NCBI GenBank assembly: GCA_965370435.1
Contig: CBDUUP010000085.1
Span: 1-13,599 of the forward strand
DNA from: CBDUUP01 sp965370435
GTDB taxonomy: Bacteria > Chloroflexota > Anaerolineae > Anaerolineales > UBA11579
Reading direction: 5' to 3'
DNA: 13,599 nucleotides
Made by a program: the position numbers and the translations under genes
Notes under the pieces: generated by a model
Seen by the model: only the letters and a program-made list of their open reading frames with translations
Databases searched by the model: none
Told to the model about the DNA's origin: nothing
In this document: positions 1 through 6,023 of the stretch, piece by piece
How the letters are laid out: each line of letters begins with the position of its first letter
How positions within the stretch are numbered: the first letter of the stretch is position 1

Positions 1-430
1 ACCAGAAAATATATGAAGAAGTAACTATATTCTCGTCATGTGGAAATATATCGCATACTGCCTGATTTGATGCTGCATCCAATCCTAACATACCTGTTTT
101 TCCCACGGTTGCTCCATACAAAGCAACAACCAGCGTGCCTTTGGGGAACATCTTGGCTGAAGAATTTTCTAATCCTTCTTCTGTAATGGCCTCTTCTACT
201 TTTTCTATTAGTCCATCGTTCAACTCTCCAGATTTTACCCAGGGAATTTCACCCTCAAAATAAGTCGAGTTACTGCGAAGTGGTGTTCCACCCGAAGTCG
301 TTTTAGCAATATCGCCCAATAGATGCATAGGTATATTGTTTTTTATAAGCGTAGAAAAGATAAGACGCATTGCCGCGATTAGAGTGGCATTTTCTAGGTA
401 CCTTACTTGAGCAGCCGTTAATTTTGTCAT
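1..430 (-). CDS. hsdS: Type I restriction-modification specificity subunit HsdS (3' part outside window)
   Basis: This is the DNA-recognition subunit of a type I restriction-modification enzyme; it would bind HsdM to methylate and HsdM plus HsdR to restrict. Translation from the ATG at 430 is open to the window edge, giving 143 codons. About 38 N-terminal residues lead into a typical first target-recognition domain, with the motifs TSGGTPLRSN, EIPWVKSGEL and FPKGTLVVALYGATVGKTG followed by SNQAVCDI, all hallmarks of HsdS. The second recognition domain and the spacer helices lie off the left edge, so the target sequence cannot be guessed. The start is 2 bp beyond the hsdM stop (TAA, AC, ATG), which implies translational coupling; only a weak AAGAG precedes it. 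The gene is about 40% GC by hand count, far below most of hsdM, suggesting that the specificity gene was exchanged separately. Family identification is firm. Confidence 0.93.
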   Translation of the reverse strand, partial: MTKLTAAQVRYLENATLIAAMRLIFSTLIKNNIPMHLLGDIAKTTSGGTPLRSNSTYFEGEIPWVKSGELNDGLIEKVEEAITEEGLENSSAKMFPKGTLVVALYGATVGKTGMLGLDAASNQAVCDIFPHDENIVTSSYIFW

Positions 431-432
431 GT

Positions 433-1914
433 TTACTCTTGATAAAGTGTTTTCCTAATCTCTCCTATAATTTCCAGAATTTGTTGTTCCTTCTCTATAA
501 TATCCTCTACCAACTCCTCCGGCGGCAGATGTACAAATTCATCGCCCGTGTTGGGGTTCTTGATGTCCAGGTTCACTGAGAGCACTTTGCCCCCCTCTTC
601 GTATTGCAGCACGTCCTCGGCCAAGACCTTCCAGGCGTGCTCGTTCTCCTCCCGGTCATCCCACCAGTCCCGCAGGGGCTGGAATTCCTCGAAGCGCAGG
701 GGCTTGGTCTTGGTGTAGTTCTTGCGGCCCTCCGGCAGGGGGTGTTCGTAATACCAGATGGTCTGGGTGGGGCCGCTGCGGTCGAAGAAGAGCAGGTTGG
801 TGGGGATGGAGGTGTAGGGGGCGAAGACGCCGTTGGGCAGACGGACGATGGTGTGCAGGTTAAACTTGGTCAGCAACTGCGCCTTGATGCGGGCCGACAC
901 GCCGTCCCCGAAGAGGGTGCCGTTGGGGACCACCATCCCGCAGCGCCCACCCGGCTTGAGCGACCGCATGAGGAACTGCAAGAAGAGCAGGGTCGTCTCG
1001 CTGGCGCGGGTGGCCTCCGGGAAGTTGAGCTGGATGCCAGTCTCCTCCTCCCCGCCGAAGGGCGGGTTGGTCATAATGACCTCCACCCGGTCCTTCTCGC
1101 CGATCTCCTTGAGAGGGTTCTTGAGGGCGTTGTCCCGGCGGACGTTGGGCGTCTCGATGCCGTGCAGCAGCAGGTTCATGGTGCCCAGCAGGTAGGGCAG
1201 GGGCTTCTTCTCCACGCCGTAGAGGGTGTCGTTTTGTAGGGTGCGCTGGTCGGCGGCGGTCTTTTGCTGCTCTTTGAGATATTCGTAAGCCTCCACCAGG
1301 AAGCCGCCCGTCCCACAGGCCGGGTCGAGCACCTTCTCGCCCAATTGGGGGGCCACCCGGTCCACGATCAGCTTGACCACCGGGCGGGGGGTGTAGAACT
1401 CCCCCGAGTCGCCCGCCGCGTCGCGCATCTCTTTGAGCATGGATTCGTACAGGTGGGAGAGGGTGAAGATCTCATCCTGGGATTGGAAGTTGACGCCGTT
1501 CACCAGGTTGACGACGTCCCGCAGCAAGTAGCCGGAGAGCATCCGGTTGTAGGTTTCCCGGAACAGGGAGGCGATGACCAATTTCTCATCGCTGCCGGTC
1601 AGTCCGCGCAGTTCGAGCAGCAGGTGATTGTTGACGAAGTTGACGAAATCCTCTCCGGTGGCGCCCTTGTCGGGGTCGGCGGCCCAGTCCCGCCAGCGGA
1701 ATGAGGCGGGGATAACGGGGCGGTAGGCGCTCCCATCCAGTTCGGCTAACGATTCACGGCGTATTTCCAGGTCATCGTAGCATTTCAAGAACAAAATCCA
1801 AGAGAGTTGGGGCAGGCGATCCAGGTCGCCGCTGAGTCCGGCGTCCTTGCGCATGATGTCGCGGGCCGATTTGATGATGGAGGAAAGCTGCTGAACGTTG
1901 TTTTTGTCTGTCAT
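433..1914 (-). CDS. hsdM: Type I restriction-modification N6-adenine DNA methyltransferase HsdM
   Basis: This is the modification subunit, which transfers methyl from S-adenosylmethionine to adenine N6 in the site chosen by HsdS. The protein has 493 residues, a normal HsdM length. An N-terminal helical domain starts at about residue 10 (LSSIIKSARDIMRKDAG). The methyltransferase domain shows GEFYTPRPVV (171-180), the SAM-binding motif DPACGTGGF (197-205) and the catalytic adenine-methyltransferase motif NPPF (283-286). The Glu-rich C-terminal helix is typical of the part that contacts HsdS. The ATG overlaps the HNH stop as ATGA (1911-1914), and a possible Shine-Dalgarno AGAGGT lies at 1927-1932 inside the HNH gene. 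The last 50 bases are noticeably more AT-rich than the rest and merge into the AT-rich hsdS. No catalytic motif is missing, so an active enzyme is expected. Confidence 0.96.
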   Translation of the reverse strand: MTDKNNVQQLSSIIKSARDIMRKDAGLSGDLDRLPQLSWILFLKCYDDLEIRRESLAELDGSAYRPVIPASFRWRDWAADPDKGATGEDFVNFVNNHLLLELRGLTGSDEKLVIASLFRETYNRMLSGYLLRDVVNLVNGVNFQSQDEIFTLSHLYESMLKEMRDAAGDSGEFYTPRPVVKLIVDRVAPQLGEKVLDPACGTGGFLVEAYEYLKEQQKTAADQRTLQNDTLYGVEKKPLPYLLGTMNLLLHGIETPNVRRDNALKNPLKEIGEKDRVEVIMTNPPFGGEEETGIQLNFPEATRASETTLLFLQFLMRSLKPGGRCGMVVPNGTLFGDGVSARIKAQLLTKFNLHTIVRLPNGVFAPYTSIPTNLLFFDRSGPTQTIWYYEHPLPEGRKNYTKTKPLRFEEFQPLRDWWDDREENEHAWKVLAEDVLQYEEGGKVLSVNLDIKNPNTGDEFVHLPPEELVEDIIEKEQQILEIIGEIRKTLYQE

Positions 1915-2246
1915 TCGTGGGGTTTGACCTCTTTGTCAAAGAATTCCTTATATTCGGCGCGTCTCTGTAAAATCAACTCGCGTTTTTGGGCGACCAATTG
2001 CTCTGGGGTTTTCCCCTCTACGTCATATTTCGTGCGGTTATGAGCTTCGTTACAAAATCGGCAAGCGGCAACGATGTACTCTGGGTTGTCGCGCTCAGGA
2101 TGGCCTTTGGGAAGTAAATGATCCCATGAGAAATACAACCAGTTCGGCCACTGGGTTCCATCCAAGCCGCAGTATTGGCACTTGAAACCATCGCGTTTTA
2201 GGGTTGGATGGGCGTAGCCTCTCAGCGCGTCGGTAAACTTAGCCAT
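1911..2246 (-). CDS. Small HNH nuclease embedded in the type I RM operon
   Basis: A 111-residue protein of the HNH endonuclease superfamily, which cuts DNA with a beta-beta-alpha metal finger. Two CxxC pairs (C23/C26 in FKCQYCG and C62/C65 in CRFCNE) should bind a structural zinc. Between and after them are the expected catalytic positions: WDHLLPKG (D42, H43), N54 in DNPEYIVAAC and N66/H69 in CNEAHN. The tail is a charged helix (residues 81-106). I chose the ATG at 2246 because a strong GAGGAGG (2256-2262) sits 9 nt upstream and MAKFTDALRG leads directly into the domain; an upstream in-frame start at 2288 would add 14 residues inside hsdR. It overlaps the hsdR end by 8 bp and hsdM by 4 bp, so it is made together with the restriction enzyme. 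Its job is unknown: an accessory nuclease of the RM system, a nuclease against modified phage DNA, or a passenger gene. Confidence 0.88.
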   Translation of the reverse strand: MAKFTDALRGYAHPTLKRDGFKCQYCGLDGTQWPNWLYFSWDHLLPKGHPERDNPEYIVAACRFCNEAHNRTKYDVEGKTPEQLVAQKRELILQRRAEYKEFFDKEVKPHE

Positions 2247-4602
2247 TGGCAGCTTCCTCCTCGTATAAAAGAATTTGCATATGCTCAACCGCTGCGCGCA
2301 TCTGCTCTGGGCCGCCGAATATTTCCGTGATCTCCAGGGGGGTTCCGCGCTGGCTGAAAGGCGGCACCTTCAACACCGCGCTCAGGTCGCTGAGCTGGGC
2401 GATGCCGAAATCGGCGTATTTATCCAGGAGTTGGTTCAAGATTTCCCGCGCCGCCGGGGTATAGGTGTTGAAGAAGTTGGGCTTCTCCTGGCGCAGCTTG
2501 GCAGCCCGCTCGCGGCGGGTGACCAGGGGCGCGTTGTAGGCGACATTCAGCAGCAAGTCGAGGGCGTCGGCCTCCTGTTGGTGGGTGACCTGGGCCAGGT
2601 GATCGGGGTCAATCCCGCGAGCCCGGAGTTGGGCCATAATCTCCTTACGCTGTTCGGGTAGGGGCCAAAGCTGGCGCAGGTGTTCGGCATTGGGGGAGAT
2701 CCGGCGGACGTGCTCGGCGACGTAATCGGTGAACTGGACGGTGCGTAAAATATTATCTTCGGGGTCAAGCTCAAAGGCTTGTTCCCCCACGATGTAGACG
2801 GTCACACCGTCGTCCAGATAGAATTTTCGGGGCATCATCCCAATCCGGCGGTCGGGGTCATCGGGCAGGGGGTATTCTTCCGGCGGGGAATCGGGTTCCA
2901 GAGTGCCTTCCTCGCTGTCTTGAGTGTCGATCTCTTGGCCTTGCTCGTCAATGGTAGTCTCAGTCACCCGCACCGGGTCGCCATCAAAAGCGGGGTCGTA
3001 GAAAAGCCGGGTCGCGCCGGTGTAATCAATGATGGTGAACCAGAATTTATCGTGCTCGGCGCTTACCCGCGTGCCCCGCCCGATGATCTGTTTGAAGTCG
3101 GTCATCGAACCGATGGCTCGGAAGAGAACGATGTTACGGCAGGTGGGTGCATCAATTCCGGTGGTCAGCATTTGGGAGGAGGTGAGGATAACGGGGGTTT
3201 CGATTTCCGGGTCGGTGAAGTTATACAGGTGCATGCGCCCAGTCTTCCCTTCATCTGAGACCACCCGAGCTACGTAATCGGGATGTCGCTTTACGAGTTC
3301 AGGATTGAGCCGGGCCAACGCGCTGCGCATGTCCAGGGCGTGCTCCTGGTCAACGCAGAATACGATGGTTTTTCCGTATGGGTCGGTGGATTGCAGGTAG
3401 TCGGTCAGGTGTTGGGCGACGGCTTCCGTGCGGGTGAGCAGCGAGATCGTTCGTTCAAAGTCTTTGGTTCCGTACAGCCCATCGGGGATTTCCCGACCGA
3501 AACGATCCAGGATTCCGGGGTCTATTTCCAGCCCGTGGGCGTCTACATTCATGTTCACCCGGTTGACGCGGTAAGGAGCCAGGAAACCATCCTCAATGCC
3601 TTCTTTGAGACTGTATTCGTAAATTGGGTCCCCGAAGTATTGGTAGGTGTCAACGTTATCATTGCGCAGCGGGGTAGCCGTCATCCCAATTTGCTGGGCG
3701 GGGGAGAAATATTCCAGGATCTTACGCCAACTGCCTTCGGGGCGAGCGCTGCCGCGGTGGCACTCGTCCACAATGATCAGGTCGAAGAAATCCGGCGGAT
3801 ATTGCTCATATAAGTTTGGCCCCTCGCCGGGTGTATCTAGGGCCTGGTATAAGGCAAAGTAAACTTCTCGGCTCTTGACCGCCTTGCGCTGAATCCTGTG
3901 CAGGGCCTGTTCCATGGGAGAAAAGGTGCGGGTTTTAGCCTGCCTAATCAACACGTTTCGGTCGGCCAGGTACAAGATACGTTTCTTTCGCTTGACCTGC
4001 CACAATCGGTAGACGATCTGGAAAGCGACAAAGGTTTTCCCCGTGCCGGTCGCCATCGTAATCAAGATGCGTTCTTGACCACGGATAACGGCGTTCACAG
4101 TGCGGTTAATGGCTACCTGCTGGTAGTATCGAGGAGTTTTTCCGCCAACCTCCTCGTAATATGCGGTCAGCGCGTCGCTGGCGTCTTTTTCGTCGGTCAG
4201 CTCAAATTCGCCTCGTTGACGCGCCCAAAGTTCATCGGGCGATGGAAACTCGGTTAGGTCTCTCTCCTGCCCGGTGAGATAATCGTGCTCCACAATTCCT
4301 TTGCCATTGCTCGAATAGGCGAACTTCACGCCCAGCCTCTCTGCGTATTCCATGCTTTGCTGCAAGCCTTGGGCAGGGTGTTTGTAATCAGCTTTGGCTT
4401 CAACAACGGCAATAGGGATATTTTTTCGGATGTGGAGAATGTAATCGGGTATCAAGCGTTCTTTGCGGGTATGTTTTTGACCTAGCGGAACGATCCGCCC
4501 ATCAGTGATACCCTGTTGTTCGGAAATAAAATCATCTTCCCATCCTGCATTATACAGTTTGGGAACGATATATTTTCTACAGGTGTCAGCTTCATTCGCC
4601 AT
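2239..4602 (-). CDS. hsdR: Type I restriction endonuclease/translocase subunit HsdR (EcoEI-like)
   Basis: This is the motor and nuclease subunit, which pumps unmethylated DNA using ATP and cuts it. With the start at 4602 it has 787 residues. The N-terminal RecB-like nuclease has the PD-(D/E)xK set: D53 in IPDYIL, E68 and K70 in VVEAKA, then the HsdR-type QxxxY (Q82, Y86). The superfamily 2 helicase follows with Walker A ATGTGKT (184-190), DECH (279-282), TATP (308-311) and QIIGRGTR (505-512). The C-terminal portion matches the EcoEI_R_C type (KPNFFNTYTPAAREILNQLL). I prefer 4602 over an in-frame ATG at 4644 because MANEADTCRKYIVPKLYNAGW is the usual HsdR beginning; neither has a strong Shine-Dalgarno. 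It is the first gene of the operon and overlaps the HNH gene by 8 bp. All key residues are present, so restriction activity is expected. Confidence 0.95.
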   Translation of the reverse strand: MANEADTCRKYIVPKLYNAGWEDDFISEQQGITDGRIVPLGQKHTRKERLIPDYILHIRKNIPIAVVEAKADYKHPAQGLQQSMEYAERLGVKFAYSSNGKGIVEHDYLTGQERDLTEFPSPDELWARQRGEFELTDEKDASDALTAYYEEVGGKTPRYYQQVAINRTVNAVIRGQERILITMATGTGKTFVAFQIVYRLWQVKRKKRILYLADRNVLIRQAKTRTFSPMEQALHRIQRKAVKSREVYFALYQALDTPGEGPNLYEQYPPDFFDLIIVDECHRGSARPEGSWRKILEYFSPAQQIGMTATPLRNDNVDTYQYFGDPIYEYSLKEGIEDGFLAPYRVNRVNMNVDAHGLEIDPGILDRFGREIPDGLYGTKDFERTISLLTRTEAVAQHLTDYLQSTDPYGKTIVFCVDQEHALDMRSALARLNPELVKRHPDYVARVVSDEGKTGRMHLYNFTDPEIETPVILTSSQMLTTGIDAPTCRNIVLFRAIGSMTDFKQIIGRGTRVSAEHDKFWFTIIDYTGATRLFYDPAFDGDPVRVTETTIDEQGQEIDTQDSEEGTLEPDSPPEEYPLPDDPDRRIGMMPRKFYLDDGVTVYIVGEQAFELDPEDNILRTVQFTDYVAEHVRRISPNAEHLRQLWPLPEQRKEIMAQLRARGIDPDHLAQVTHQQEADALDLLLNVAYNAPLVTRRERAAKLRQEKPNFFNTYTPAAREILNQLLDKYADFGIAQLSDLSAVLKVPPFSQRGTPLEITEIFGGPEQMRAAVEHMQILLYEEEAANG

Positions 4603-4662
4603 AAAAATCCCAGTATTCCCAGATAACCTACTTACAAAGGGCATTCATAATAAGATTAAATT

Positions 4663-4690
4663 ATTATACCTGAGTATTCATCCATGAAAA
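4663..4690 (-). promoter_or_regulatory. Probable promoter of the hsdR-HNH-hsdM-hsdS operon
   Basis: On the minus strand a consensus -10 box TATAAT lies at 4663-4668, with a 4/6 match to the -35 box, TTTTCA, at 4685-4690 and a 16-bp spacer. Transcription would start near 4656 and give a leader of about 53 nt to the chosen hsdR start at 4602. The -35 lies inside the palindrome at 4686-4715, so terminator and promoter overlap physically. The -10 is good and the -35 poor. Confidence 0.5.
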
Positions 4691-4715
4691 GGACGCAGCG
4701 CGCTGCGTCCTTTTC
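4686..4715. terminator. Perfect 30-bp palindrome, probable bidirectional terminator
   Basis: Two perfect 15-base arms (GAAAAGGACGCAGCG at 4686-4700 and its complement at 4701-4715) abut with no spacer. As RNA the GC-rich stem would close with about a 4-nt loop and end in UUUUC on either strand. It lies 31 bp after the stop of the minus-strand membrane gene at 4746, where a terminator is expected, and separates that gene from the RM operon. Confidence 0.75.
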
Positions 4716-4745
4716 TGATTGTAGGTTGGTTGGGGAAATTGAAGT

Positions 4746-5159
4746 CTAAAAGAACTGCCGGATGATCATCAGCAGCCCGGCGACGATGAGGAGAGCAGGC
4801 CCGGCGAAATCCCAGGGGAGATCGAACATCAAGATCACGCCCACGCCGGTGACCACCAGTCCCCAGGCCAGAGAACCTGCCCGGAAGCCCCGACCGCGGC
4901 GCAAGGATCGGGTGAGCATCCCCAGGCCGGGCCAGACGATGAAGATCGCCCACCAGTTGAAGTCAAACTCGAAGAAGTTCTGCAAGACCAGGACGCCGCC
5001 CACGAGGATGAGGGCGATCCCCATGAACCAGGAGCCGCCCGTTCCCCATTCCATCGTCCAGTCTCCGTTGCTTTTCTCGCCTTTTTCGTCTTCGCTGAAG
5101 AAGGGGTCATCGAAGGGGTCTTCGTTCTCTTCTTCGGGGGTTCTATCATACTCGCTCAT
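4746..5159 (-). CDS. LiaI/LiaF-like four-helix membrane protein
   Basis: A 137-residue integral membrane protein with a very acidic N-terminal tail (residues 1-30, rich in Glu and Asp, with DPFDDPFFSEDE) followed by four predicted membrane helices at about 44-61, 67-83, 95-112 and 116-134. The pattern GxxLILVGGVLVLQNF, WWAIFIVWPGLG, GLVVTGVGVILMF and FAGPALLIVAGLLMI resembles the LiaI/LiaF transmembrane region seen in cell-envelope stress proteins. The globular C-terminal domain of LiaF is absent, so this is the membrane part alone. RBS GAGGAG lies at 5168-5173, 8 nt before the ATG. It is transcribed divergently from the SPFH gene from a shared, symmetrical promoter region, which suggests a linked envelope role. 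The function is inferred from topology and motif resemblance only; catalytic residues are neither expected nor seen. Confidence 0.8.
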   Translation of the reverse strand: MSEYDRTPEEENEDPFDDPFFSEDEKGEKSNGDWTMEWGTGGSWFMGIALILVGGVLVLQNFFEFDFNWWAIFIVWPGLGMLTRSLRRGRGFRAGSLAWGLVVTGVGVILMFDLPWDFAGPALLIVAGLLMIIRQFF

Positions 5160-5198
5160 GACACATTCTCCTCATAGGGGTAGTTATCTAATAATGTG

Positions 5199-5227
5199 AG
5201 TATAGACTCGACTGGCGGATTGCGCAA
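5199..5227 (-). promoter_or_regulatory. Minus-strand promoter for the LiaF-like gene, overlapping the opposite promoter
   Basis: Reading the minus strand, -35 TTGCGC (5227-5222), a 17-bp spacer and -10 TATACT (5204-5199) precede the gene at 5159 by a leader of about 33 nt. The -35 shares six bases (5220-5225 against 5222-5227, inside the palindrome TTGCGCAA) with the -35 of the plus-strand promoter. Confidence 0.65.
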
Positions 5228-5248
5228 GGCAAAAAGGTAGGCTATACT
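5220..5248 (+). promoter_or_regulatory. Plus-strand promoter for the SPFH gene, overlapping the opposite promoter
   Basis: -35 TTGCGC (5220-5225), a 17-bp spacer and -10 TATACT (5243-5248). These are the same hexamers and spacing as the minus-strand promoter, mirrored about 5223.5. Transcription would start near 5255, so either the leader is very short or the true start is slightly earlier; the RBS GGAGG is at 5255-5259. Confidence 0.65.
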
Positions 5249-5266
5249 CTGGTTGGAGGCGTTGCT

Positions 5267-5821
5267 ATGCTATTTCAATTTTTGTACCAACAAGGTACAG
5301 GACCAGAATTGGCGGATTATTTTGTGGTGGTTGTGTCCTTCCTGGTTTTATTTCTCGTGGCGGCGCCGTTCATTTTAATGGGGTTGCGGATCACGCCCGC
5401 TTATAAGCGATTGGTAGTCTTCCGGTTGGGAAGATTTATCGGGGTGAAAGGGCCGGGCGTCAAATTTATATTGCCCTTCATTGACAAGACCACGGCTGTG
5501 GACCTGCGGGAGCAAACCATCGCTATAAACGGAGAGACCTTCACCGGGCAGGATAAGGCTCAGTTTGTGGTGGACCTCACCGGGTATTACAAGATCGTAG
5601 ACCCGGCCAAGAGTGTGCTGGAGGTCGCCAACCTGGAACAGGCCATGCAAAGCGCGGGGCGCACTTTCCTCCGGGGCTGGATCGGAGAGAAGGCCCGGGG
5701 GGATGTCCTCATGGGGCGGGAACAATTGGAGGATGATTTCCTCGCCAAGCTGCGGGAGGTCTCCGCACCCTGGGGGGTCGAGGCGCTGCGGGTGGAGGTG
5801 GGGGCGTTGAGGGAGGCATAA
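5267..5821 (+). CDS. Short stomatin/band-7 (SPFH domain) membrane protein
   Basis: A 184-residue SPFH/band-7 protein. One membrane helix (about 17-39) is followed by a stomatin-type domain: YKRLVVFRLGRF, GVKGPGVKFILPFID, AVDLREQTIAI, then the mixed region with VVDLTGYYKIVDP and LRGWIGEKARGDVL, ending at WGVEALRVEVGALREA (169-184). Members usually organise membrane microdomains or scaffold membrane proteases. Most stomatins are about 250-320 residues with a C-terminal coiled coil for oligomerisation; here the stop comes right after the SPFH domain, and continuing in frame past the TAA gives no coiled coil. It may therefore be a minimal or truncated member. RBS GGAGG (5255-5259) is 7 nt before the ATG. 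It is divergent from the LiaF-like membrane gene, fitting a joint envelope function. No NfeD-type partner protease is in the window. Confidence 0.88.
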   Translation: MLFQFLYQQGTGPELADYFVVVVSFLVLFLVAAPFILMGLRITPAYKRLVVFRLGRFIGVKGPGVKFILPFIDKTTAVDLREQTIAINGETFTGQDKAQFVVDLTGYYKIVDPAKSVLEVANLEQAMQSAGRTFLRGWIGEKARGDVLMGREQLEDDFLAKLREVSAPWGVEALRVEVGALREA

Positions 5822-5839
5822 AAGTATCTGAGTTAATTC

Positions 5840-5868
5840 TTGTCTATATGTTGAAGATGTATTATACT
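5840..5868 (+). promoter_or_regulatory. Probable promoter of the TolB-like lipoprotein gene
   Basis: TTGTCT (5840-5845), a 17-bp spacer and TATACT (5863-5868) lie just after the SPFH stop. Transcription would start near 5875, leaving a leader of about 150 nt before the ATG at 6024. The leader contains the small inverted repeat at 5916-5928 and no other obvious structure. Confidence 0.5.
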
Positions 5869-5915
5869 TCCAAGAAGTGAGGTCAACAATAAGGCTGGCA
5901 TCGGGACTCACATCT

Positions 5916-5928
5916 ATCCAACTTGGAT
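5916..5928. repeat. Short inverted repeat ATCCAA-C-TTGGAT, followed by T5
   Basis: A perfect 6-bp dyad around one base sits in the leader of the lipoprotein gene. A T5 run starts a few bases later (near 5934). It could be an operator or a weak terminator or attenuator; the stem is too short to be sure. Confidence 0.3.
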
Positions 5929-6023
5929 GGCAAATTTTTCCATTAGAGACAGCAACCTGAAATAGTTGAGCCGTCTTGTGTGTCTATTGCCTGAAGAGTA
6001 GAAAAAGAAGCGAGGAGGAACCG

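Noticed and set aside
604..1239. 211-codon plus-strand open frame opposite hsdM
   Set aside because: It is the mirror of a clear HsdM with all motifs. The translation is low-complexity Leu/Gly/Val/Glu without domains; GC-rich codon bias keeps the opposite frame open.
4603..4644. Longer N-terminus for HsdR starting at 4644
   Set aside because: MANEADTCRKYIVPKLY at 4602 is the usual family start; the extra 14 residues match nothing. It remains possible because neither start has a strong Shine-Dalgarno.
5375..5911. 178-codon minus-strand open frame opposite the SPFH gene
   Set aside because: No recognisable domain and no ribosome-binding site, while the SPFH protein on the other strand is unmistakable.
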